Source of the DNA: Liolophura sinensis
Lineage: Eukaryota; Mollusca; Polyplacophora; Chitonida; Chitonidae
Direction of reading: 5' to 3'
Length of the DNA stretch: 20,676 nucleotides
Assembly (NCBI RefSeq): GCF_032854445.1
Contig: NW_027018501.1
Location: 1 to 20,676 of the forward strand
Position numbers and translations under genes: made by a program. How positions within the stretch are numbered: position 1 is the stretch's first letter; each line of letters starts with the position of its first letter. The notes under the pieces were generated by a model. That model made no database searches, was not told the DNA's origin, and worked only from the letters and a program-made list of their open reading frames with translations. Shown in pieces: positions 10,751 to 18,051 of the stretch.

Positions 10751-13696
10751 ATGCGTAATAAACAAATATTCGAGCTGTTATCAAGTGAGTACGATGGTAA
10801 CCAGGCTAGAACATGTGCTTCTTTCTTTCTTAAATGTTGTTACGTCATGGATTACCTAAGTCAATATCGTGTGGCAATCGGAACTTGGTATAACTTTGTG
10901 TGCTGTAAAAGCAGGGTACACCTAATCAAACTTATAAACTTGCTGAATGAATTAACAGTGATTTGTAATGCTACTGACTCTTTACTATTTTGTGTTATTA
11001 TAGGTATTCTTTGTATGTTAAACAACTTGAATTACGTTTTAATTGTCATTATCGCATTACTGCTGCGATGCGGAGATATACATAAAAATCCGGGACCACC
11101 AAGCTCGCATAACTTAAGATGTTGTCATTTTAATGCTAGGAGCCTTCTGGCTCAGTCTGATGATCAAATGTCATCATATTCTAAGTTAGACGAAGTCTCA
11201 ACCGTACTTGTAAATGAACATGATTACGATATTATTTGTGTAACAGAAACTTGGCTTAGTTCTGCCATACCAGATGAAAGAGTTAATATAGAAGGGTACT
11301 ACATTATAAGGAAAGACAGAGATAGGCATGGTGGGGGTATTGCCATTTATTGTAAGTCATCATTGAATATCACACGCAGATTAGATCTTGAAAATGAAAA
11401 TGAAATGCTATGGATTACAATTGAATTGTTCAATAGAAGTGTATTAGTTGCTGTATGTTACCGCCCTCCTAACCAATCAACGGAATCACGGGATCTTTTT
11501 ATTGATAACTTTGATTCTACTCTCACTTCTGTTATATCAGAAAACCCACATGCTTTACTAATATTTGGTGATTTTAACGATCGCTGCACTGACTGGAATA
11601 AATACCATGATAAGAGTGAATTAAAAATGAAACTTTTCGACCTTTTGGCTGGAAAAAATTTATTTCAAATACTGAATGAGCCGACAAGATATACGGAAGA
11701 TAGTGCTTATTTATTAGATCTAATAATCACTGACAATATGAGATATGAAATAGATTACGGAGTGGCTTGTCCCATGGCTAATCTTGACCACTGCACGATC
11801 TATTGTAAACTGGATCTTCTTTGCAATGATAAACCTAAATCTTTTAAAAGACATGTATGGGACCTTAAATGTGCTGATATAGACCGTCTACGTAACTTAC
11901 TGTCTGTCTCACCCTGGGATATATGTGACGTTTTCACTGATATAAATGACAAAGTGTATGCATGGTCAAATCTTTTTCTGTCATGCTGTAAGGAAACTAT
12001 CCCAAATAAAGAAATTACCGTGAGACCTCGCGACAAGCCCTGGATGACCAATGATGCGCGATATAAGTTACGAATTCGAAATAGATGCTTTAAAAAGTAT
12101 AAAAGATCTAAAAATGAAAAAGATAAATTTCGCTTCTATATAGCCAGAAGGGAGGCCAACACAGCCAAAAGAGAGGCTATTCGTCGCTATGCTACACGTC
12201 TAAAAACCAAACTATCTGACCCAAATCTAGATACCAAGACTTACTGGTCTTCAATGAAGTCAATGTTGGGTTCTAAAGCAAAACCTCCAATACCACCACT
12301 ACTTGTAAATGGTAAAAATGTGTCCAGTGATATTGATAAGGCCAATGCTTTCTGTGCATTCTTTGCATCACATTCTGACCTTCCATCTCCTGTCCCCGAC
12401 TTGCCGGACTTCTCCTTCGTTACTACAACTCGCTTAAACAGTATACAAATAACTGAAAAGGAAGTCGGCCAGTGTCTCAGTTCGTTAAATACAAAAAAGG
12501 CATCAGGTCCGGATGGGATCAGTAATTTTATGTTGCAGAGTGCAGCAGGAAGTATAACACCCTCGCTTACTAAACTATTTAACTCTTCATTACAAAACGG
12601 CGTCTTTCCGTCCGCGTGGAAAAGGTGCCGCGTTTGCCCAGTATTTAAAAAAGGTGATCGACATTGTATTTCTAACTACAGACCAGTATGTCTTCAACCA
12701 TCGATATCCAAAGTATTTGAAAAAGTCGTCTATAAACATTTATATCAATATCTTACGATAAACAATATTCTTATTCCTCACAATGCAGGATTCAAAAGTG
12801 GTGATTCAACTATCTGTCAACTAACTAAAATCGTCCATAATATTTATAAAGGTTTAGACAACGGTAATGATATGTGTTTGGTATTCTTGGATGTGAGCAA
12901 AGCCTTTGACAAGGTTTGGCACACAGGTTTACTATTTAAGTTGAGGCAGATGGGTATTGGAGGAATGTTACTGGCGTGGATAAATGATTACTTATCTGAT
13001 CGATCAATCTCTGTTTGCCTCAACGGTAAAGAATCTAGCTCGAATCCTACGTACTCAGGAGTTCCTCAGGGCTCTGTACTTGGTCCTTTGTTGTTTCTTA
13101 TCTTCATAAATGATATAAATACTAATATTGAATGTGACATAAATATATTTGCTGACGACACATCCTTGTTAGAAGAAATTAAAGATTTACCAGTCTCAGA
13201 AACTAGACTGAACCGTGACCTTAGCAAGTTAGCGTCGTGGGCAAATCAATGGTGTGTCACATTCAATGCTCTTAAGACAGTTTATTTACTTGTATCATTA
13301 AAGGGAAATCCTTCCTATCCCAAACTGTATCTTAATGGCACGGAGGTGAAGAGCGTTCAGTCCCACAAACACCTTGGGATCTTTTTACAACACAATGGGA
13401 AATGGGACGAACACATTAGAAACTTAGTTAATAAATGTAACAAAAAACTGAGTATTCTCAACCGATGTAAGAAATGCCTTACCCGAAAATGTTTGAAAAC
13501 TCTATACTTCAGTCAAATAAGATCTACCATCGAATATGGTGACATCCTGTTTGACAATTGCGGTATAGTGTTGTCTCAAAAACTTGAAACAATTCAGCGA
13601 AGAGCTGCTCTTCTCTGTTCTGGGGGCCTACGTCGGACATCGTATAGTAAATTATTAAATGAACTAAGATGGGAACCCGCTTTATGTGAGACGTAA
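10751..13696 (+). CDS. ORF2: 2A-like leader, APE-type endonuclease and reverse transcriptase (C-terminus shifted out of frame)
   Basis: The frame is open from 10697. The first ATG is 10751 (poor context, T at -3) and the next is 10847 (G at -3 and G at +4), so either may start. A Cys-rich, hydrophobic N-terminus leads into GDIHKNPGP (11072-11098). The endonuclease follows with N in FNARSL (11132), E in TETWL (11246), GDFN (D 11570, N 11576), DLIITD (11717) and DH (11786-11791). The residue before DH is Leu where Ser is usual. The reverse transcriptase shows KKASGPDG (~12494), NYRP (12677), FLDVSKAFD (catalytic D 12890), GVPQGSVLGP (~13058) and FADD (D 13154, D 13157; Phe in place of the usual Tyr). 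It would nick the target and prime reverse transcription there. The frame ends at TAA 13694, just after RWEP, while the matching continuation lies one frame over. The catalytic core is intact; the C-terminus is not. Confidence 0.93.
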   Translation: MRNKQIFELLSSEYDGNQARTCASFFLKCCYVMDYLSQYRVAIGTWYNFVCCKSRVHLIKLINLLNELTVICNATDSLLFCVIIGILCMLNNLNYVLIVIIALLLRCGDIHKNPGPPSSHNLRCCHFNARSLLAQSDDQMSSYSKLDEVSTVLVNEHDYDIICVTETWLSSAIPDERVNIEGYYIIRKDRDRHGGGIAIYCKSSLNITRRLDLENENEMLWITIELFNRSVLVAVCYRPPNQSTESRDLFIDNFDSTLTSVISENPHALLIFGDFNDRCTDWNKYHDKSELKMKLFDLLAGKNLFQILNEPTRYTEDSAYLLDLIITDNMRYEIDYGVACPMANLDHCTIYCKLDLLCNDKPKSFKRHVWDLKCADIDRLRNLLSVSPWDICDVFTDINDKVYAWSNLFLSCCKETIPNKEITVRPRDKPWMTNDARYKLRIRNRCFKKYKRSKNEKDKFRFYIARREANTAKREAIRRYATRLKTKLSDPNLDTKTYWSSMKSMLGSKAKPPIPPLLVNGKNVSSDIDKANAFCAFFASHSDLPSPVPDLPDFSFVTTTRLNSIQITEKEVGQCLSSLNTKKASGPDGISNFMLQSAAGSITPSLTKLFNSSLQNGVFPSAWKRCRVCPVFKKGDRHCISNYRPVCLQPSISKVFEKVVYKHLYQYLTINNILIPHNAGFKSGDSTICQLTKIVHNIYKGLDNGNDMCLVFLDVSKAFDKVWHTGLLFKLRQMGIGGMLLAWINDYLSDRSISVCLNGKESSSNPTYSGVPQGSVLGPLLFLIFINDINTNIECDINIFADDTSLLEEIKDLPVSETRLNRDLSKLASWANQWCVTFNALKTVYLLVSLKGNPSYPKLYLNGTEVKSVQSHKHLGIFLQHNGKWDEHIRNLVNKCNKKLSILNRCKKCLTRKCLKTLYFSQIRSTIEYGDILFDNCGIVLSQKLETIQRRAALLCSGGLRRTSYSKLLNELRWEPALCET
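11036..11098 (+). other. 2A-like ribosome-skipping motif with hydrophobic lead-in
   Basis: Twenty-one codons end in GDIHKNPGP. The NPG/P core and the D(V/I) at the expected position are present; the canonical Glu two residues after Asp is His here. A run of Val/Ile/Leu/Ala directly precedes it, as in other 2A sequences. In 2A peptides the ribosome fails to join G and P, so the upstream peptide is released and translation resumes at Pro (11096). 2A-like sequences at the N-terminus of ORF2 are known in animal CR1-type elements. Activity with His at the Glu position is inferred, not shown. Confidence 0.75.
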
Positions 13697-14093
13697 ATCC
13701 CACAGAATTTTTCTTTTCCATAAAATTATAAATGGGCTATCGCCTCCTTATTTGAAAAAATTACTACCATGCGGAAATGAAGCTGTCGTCAGTACATACA
13801 ATCTACGAAATAAGCACAACATCCGTCTTCCCAAAGGTCGTATCCAGTTGTACATGTCGTCATTTATTCCCCAAACAATTAAAGATTGGAATTCAATACC
13901 TCTCCACTTTCGTCACGACTCTCTAGAAAAGCTTAAATCCTATCTTAAACCTAGTTTTGTTGACAGCATTACTATTTCCGTACTGTACGATTCTTTTGTA
14001 ACATTTTCCTCGATACTGCATTGTAGGATGCGGATGGGACTGAGCGCTCTTCACGCAGACTTATTTACCAATGGCCTTTCAGTCTTGTCATAA
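13686..14093 (+). pseudogene. ORF2 C-terminal region, second segment (frame 3)
   Basis: Continues ORF2 one frame over from about 13686. RRKSHRIFLFHKIINGLSPPYL and a following YNLR ... IKDWNSIP stretch match the well-conserved tract just after the RT in CR1/L2/Jockey-type ORF2 proteins (RRK...FYKI.NGL.P.YL and a later W(N/D)SLP). It has no plausible start of its own; the first codon of the open stretch is GTG. It joins the preceding segment if one extra base near 13682-13690 is skipped. It ends at TAA 14091, after CRMRMGLSALHADLF, a motif whose continuation is again one frame over. Confidence 0.85.
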
Positions 14094-14385
14094 ATGTAAT
14101 TACAAATGTGAAAGTTCTCATCATTTTCTTATTGAATAACCCGCATATGCCGCTTAAAGGAAGCACATGTTCGACAGGTTTACTAAAACGATTTCTCCAA
14201 ATGCTCACTTATCTAATTTCCTTCCGCATTGCTCAAAACATATATCAAATATTTTACTTTTTGGATCAAATGACCTATCTCTTAAAGACAATAAAACCAT
14301 ATTCTGTTCTGTGCACAAATTCGTTCAAGATATTCGAAGATTTATCCATCGTACTCACCAAGTAGTTCAAACAAGCTCCTTTTAA
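14092..14385 (+). pseudogene. ORF2 extreme C-terminus, third segment (frame 1, two in-frame stops)
   Basis: Reading from AAA 14092 gives KCNYKCESSHHFLIE, then TAA 14137, a short PAYAA, TAA 14155, then RKHMFDRF and a tail with LLFGSNDLSL and a final KFVQDIRRF-type helix ending at TAA 14383. This matches the C-terminal CxxxC ... HFLxxC ... YxxxR zinc-knuckle-like motif and the terminal LLFG ... F...RF tract of CR1/L2-type ORF2. The first stop falls where the second-half Cys is expected, and the second just before the conserved Arg. The segment is therefore a decayed but recognisable end of ORF2, whose total would be roughly 1.2 thousand residues if unbroken. Confidence 0.8.
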
Positions 14386-14485
14386 GGTACAAAGTGCTAA
14401 AACTGAAACCCATTCCTAAATCTGTTATACAATCGGTACTAAATGACGTATATGAGTGTGTGCAGTATTGAATGCCTATGTGTAT

Positions 14486-14552
14486 TGTAAATATTGTAAA
14501 TATTTTATTCTTCACTATCAAGTTTTAATTATATAAATGTATGATGTATATA
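14486..14552 (+). promoter_or_regulatory. Cluster of three Pumilio/PUF-type motifs (TGTANATA)
   Basis: TGTAAATA at 14486-14493, TGTAAATA at 14495-14502 and TGTATATA at 14545-14552 each match the UGUANAUA consensus bound by PUF proteins, which repress or localise germline mRNAs. The region is AT-rich, so chance matches are more likely than in random sequence, but three in 67 bases in the 3' UTR is unusual. Confidence 0.35.
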
Positions 14553-14556
14553 AGTT

Positions 14557-14599
14557 TGAGGAGACCCCCTAGTGACCTATGGTTTGTGAGATATCCTCA
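14557..14599 (+). other. Possible 3' hairpin (TGAGGA / TCCTCA)
   Basis: A perfect 6 bp inverted repeat, TGAGGA 14557-14562 and TCCTCA 14594-14599, encloses a 31-base loop a few bases upstream of the polyadenylation signal. Hairpins near the 3' end are recognised by the RT in several CR1/L2-like and other LINEs. With a long loop and a short stem, the structure itself is only a possibility. Confidence 0.35.
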
Positions 14600-14606
14600 G
14601 TAAACA

Positions 14607-14612
14607 AATAAA
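14607..14612 (+). terminator. Polyadenylation signal AATAAA
   Basis: A canonical hexamer 27 bases before the satellite junction, correctly placed for the 3' end of the element transcript. Confidence 0.65.
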
Positions 14613-14613
14613 G

Positions 14614-14641
14614 AATTAAATTAAAAATTAAATTAAATTAA
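14614..14641 (+). repeat. ATTAA-type 3' tail of the retrotransposon
   Basis: Five ATTAA units, with one AA interruption, lie directly at the junction with the satellite. Short microsatellite-like tails in place of poly(A) are typical of CR1/L2-group elements. The last two bases overlap the presumed target-site duplication. Confidence 0.75.
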
Positions 14642-14645
14642 TGCT
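14640..14645. repeat. Putative target-site duplication, right copy (AATGCT)
   Basis: Pairs with 8497-8502. It follows the ATTAA tail directly, and the satellite resumes in the same register as it stopped on the left. The leading AA may belong to the tail. Confidence 0.6.
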
Positions 14646-16401
14646 GCTGTTAAGAGGCTAATCCGACGTATTTTGTGACGAGAAATCGAATGGTGCAAAC
14701 CGCGTTGCTCTCCGACCAATACTTTTGGCTGTAGCCACAAATCAATAATCATTGATGTCAAGATCACGTGCCCAGCAACGGCTCTTACTCCATGGAAACC
14801 AAGGAAATTTGCAATTTTTCAACAGCTGGAGATGCCTGGCCCAATTGCGCATCTTTTGGCACCTTATTGATGTGGGTCAGTGTTCAATTGTACTTTTTAC
14901 AGCGCACTGTATCAAGTACCTTGTGTTTTTTTTATATACAAATGGTGTGGTTTTTCTACATGTAGATAAAGACATTGAGTTTGTCTTCGACTTAGAAGTA
15001 AGACATTTGCTGGGTGAGTTAAATGGGCTTGGCCCAAAGATTTGACGTCGTCTGGGCTACCGAAGGGCACATAACTTATAATGAAAAGTTGAATATAGTA
15101 ATGACCAGTCGCGATTGTACATAGTTAATGTAGCCGATTTCAATTCGCAAAAAGACCAGGCAAAAATCCAAAAGTGGAAAAACTGTTCCAATGCTGCTGG
15201 TAAGAGGCTAATCCGACGTATTTTTTGACGAGAAATCGAATGGTGCAAACCGCGTTGCTCTCCGACCAATGCTTTTGGCTGTAGCCACAAATGAATAATC
15301 ATTGATGTCAAGATCACGTGCCCATCAACGGCTCTTACTCCATGGAAACCAAGGAAATTTGCAATTTTTCAACAGCTGGAGATGCCTGGCCCAATTGCGC
15401 ATCTTTTGGCACCTTATTGATGTGGGTCAGTGTTCAATTGTACTTTTTACAGCGGACTGTATCAAGTACCTTGTGTTTTTTTTATATACAAATGGTGTGG
15501 TTTTTCTACATGTAGATAAAGACATTGAGTTTATCTTCGACTTAGAAGTAAGACAACTCCTGGGTGAGTTAAATGGGCTTGGCCCAAAGATTTGACGTCG
15601 TCTGGGCTACCGAAGGGCACATAACTTATAATGAAAAGTTGAATATAGTAATGACCAGTCGCGATTGTACATAGTTAATGTAGCCGATTTCAATTCGCAA
15701 AAAGACCAGGCAAAAATCCAAAAGTAGAAAAACTGTTCCAATGCTGCTGGTAAGAGGCTAATCCGACGTATTTTTTGACGAGAAATCGAATGGTGCAAAC
15801 CGCGTTGCTCTCCGACCAATACTTTTGGCTGTAGCCACAAATGAATAATCATTGATGTCAAGATCACGTGCCCAGCAACGGCTCTTACTCCATGGAAACC
15901 AAGGAAATTTGCAATTTTTCAACAGCTGGAGATGTCTGGCCCAATTGCGCATCTTTTGGCACCTTATTGATGTGGGTCAGTGTTCAATTGTACTTTTTAC
16001 AGCGCACTGTATCAAGTACCTTGTGTTTTTTTTATATACAAATGGTGTGGTTTTTCTACATGTAGATAAAGACATTGAGTTTGTCTTCGACTTAGAAGTA
16101 AGACATTTGCTGGGTGAGTTAAATGGGCTTGGCCCAAAGATTTGACGTCGTCTGGGCTACCGAAGGGCACATAATTTATAATGAAAAGTTGAATATAGTA
16201 ATGACCAGTCGCGATTGTACATAGTTAATGTAGCCGATTTCAATTCGCAAAAAGACCAGGCAAAAATCCAAAAGTGGAAAAACTGTTCCAATGCTGCTGG
16301 TAAGAGGCTAATCCGACGTATTTTTTGACGAGAAATCGAATGGTGCAAACCGCGTTGCTCTCCGACCAATACTTTTGGCTGTAGCCACAAATGAATAATC
16401 A

Positions 16402-16951
16402 TTGATGTCAAGATCACGTGCCCAGCAACGGCTCTTACTCCATGGAAACCAAGGAAATTTGCAATTTTTCAACAGCTGGAGATGCCTGGCCCAATTGCGC
16501 ATCTTTTGGCACCTTATTGATGTGGGTCAGTGTTCAATTGTACTTTTTACAGCGCACTGTATCAAGTACCTTGTGTTTTTTTTATATACAAATGGTGTGG
16601 TTTTTCTACATGTAGATAAAGACATTGAGTTTGTCTTCGACTTAGAAGTAAGACATTTGCTGGGTGAGTTAAATGGGCTTGGCCCAAAGATTTGACGTCG
16701 TCTGGGCTACCGAAGGGCACATAACTTATAATGAAAAGTTGAATATAGTAATGACCAGTCGCGATTGTACATAGTTAATGTAGCCGATTTCAATTCGCAA
16801 AAAGACCAGGCAAAAATCCAAAAGTGGAAAAACTGTTCCAATGCTGCTGGTAAGAGGCTAATCCGACGTATTTTTTGACGAGAAATCGAATGGTGCAAAC
16901 CGCGTTGCTCTCCGACCAATACTTTTGGCTGTAGCCACAAATGAATAATCA
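16402..16951. repeat. Representative consensus satellite unit (550 bp)
   Basis: This unit is the majority form and matches its next two neighbours. Landmarks are CACGTG at 16415-16420, CAGCTG at 16473-16478, a T8 run and TATATA near 16576-16588, a TGGGC-TTG-GCCCA inverted repeat at 16674-16686, and GACGTC at 16694-16699. An AATGA-ATAA-TCATT inverted repeat (16390-16403) spans its left boundary. The phase chosen is arbitrary because no natural unit start is visible. The E-box and CRE-like cores are short and could be chance, but they are kept in nearly all copies. Confidence 0.85.
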
Positions 16952-18051
16952 TTGATGTCAAGATCACGTGCCCAGCAACGGCTCTTACTCCATGGAAACC
17001 AAGGAAATTTGCAATTTTTCAACAGCTGGAGATGCCTGGCCCAATTGCGCATCTTTTGGCACCTTATTGATGTGGGTCAGTGTTCAATTGTACTTTTTAC
17101 AGCGCACTGTATCAAGTACCTTGTGTTTTTTTTATATACAAATGGTGTGGTTTTTCTACATGTAGATAAAGACATTGAGTTTGTCTTCGACTTAGAAGTA
17201 AGACATTTGCTGGGTGAGTTAAATGGGCTTGGCCCAAAGATTTGACGTCGTCTGGGCTACCGAAGGGCACATAACTTATAATGAAAAGTTGAATATAGTA
17301 ATGACCAGTCGCGATTGTACATAGTTAATGTAGCCGATTTCAATTCGCAAAAAGACCAGGCAAAAATCCAAAAGTGGAAAAACTGTTCCAATGCTGCTGG
17401 TAAGAGGCTAATCCGACGTATTTTTTGACGAGAAATCGAATGGTGCAAACCGCGTTGCTCTCCGACCAATACTTTTGGCTGTAGCCACAAATGAATAATC
17501 ATTGATGTCAAGATCACGTGCCCAGCAACGGCTCTTACTCCATGGAAACCAAGGAAATTTGCAATTTTTCAACAGCTGGAGATGCCTGGCCCAATTGCGC
17601 ATCTTTTGGCACCTTATTGATGTGGGTCAGTGTTCAATTGTACTTTTTACAGCGCACTGTATCAAGTACCTTGTGTTTTTTTTATATACAAATGGTGTGG
17701 TTTTTCTACATGTAGATAAAGACATTGAGTTTGTCTTCGACTTAGAAGTAAGACATTTGCTGGGTGAGTTAAATGGGCTTGGCCCAAAGATTTGACGTCG
17801 TCTGGGCTACCGAAGGGCACATAACTTATAATGAAAAGTTGAATATAGTAATGACCAGTCGCGATTGTACATAGTTAATGTAGCCGATTTCAATTCGCAA
17901 AAAGACCAGGCAAAAATCCAAAAGTGGAAAAACTGTTCCAATGCTGCTGGTAAGAGGCTAATCCGACGTATTTTTTGACGAGAAATCGAATGGTGCAAAC
18001 CGCGTTGCTCTCCGACCAATACTTTTGGCTGTAGCCACAAATGAATAATCA
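16402..18051. repeat. Block of three apparently identical satellite units
   Basis: Units starting at 16402, 16952 and 17502 show no difference that I can find by eye over 1650 bp, whereas most other neighbours differ at several positions. This points to very recent unit amplification or gene conversion. An assembler collapsing or expanding units would give the same picture. Confidence 0.7.

Larger units (their letters stand above)
8503..14639 (+). mobile_element. CR1/L2-group non-LTR retrotransposon, near full length, decayed
   Basis: A 6.1 kb single-copy insert in the satellite. In order it holds a 5' leader, an ORF1 with coiled coil and RRM-like domain, a long spacer, an ORF2 with 2A-like motif, apurinic-type endonuclease and reverse transcriptase, a conserved C-terminal region, and a 3' UTR with AATAAA and a short ATTAA-repeat tail. 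There are no long terminal repeats; the flanking direct repeats are satellite. A microsatellite-type tail instead of poly(A), together with the C-terminal tract seen here, fits the CR1/L2/Daphne part of the Jockey superfamily. I cannot fix the exact clade by eye. Frameshifts and stops in both ORFs indicate that this copy cannot move by itself. Whether the 5' end is complete is not certain. Confidence 0.92.
14386..14639 (+). other. Retrotransposon 3' UTR
   Basis: 254 bp of AT-rich sequence between the end of ORF2 and the satellite. It contains three UGUANAUA-type Pumilio motifs, a possible hairpin, an AATAAA signal and an ATTAA-repeat tail, each listed separately. In CR1/L2-type elements the 3' UTR is the part recognised by the RT to start copying; that role is inferred here from family knowledge. 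Confidence 0.75.

Noticed and set aside
11800-12051. Minus-strand open frame opposite ORF2
   Set aside because: A shadow of the clearly coding + strand between the endonuclease and RT regions.
16402-16695. Recurring open frames of 97, 86, 70, 66, 65 and 64 codons in every satellite unit, on both strands
   Set aside because: They recur because the DNA repeats. The T7/T8 run shifts the + frame between copies, subfamily changes alter residues, frames overlap on both strands, and no product resembles a known domain. The 123-codon version at 364-735 arises from a single-base loss.
16402-16951. CENP-B box, tRNA, 5S or snRNA inside the unit
   Set aside because: TTCG occurs several times but without the remaining CENP-B positions. 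A TCGAAT recalls a tRNA B box, but there is no matching A box or cloverleaf. No 5S internal control region was seen.
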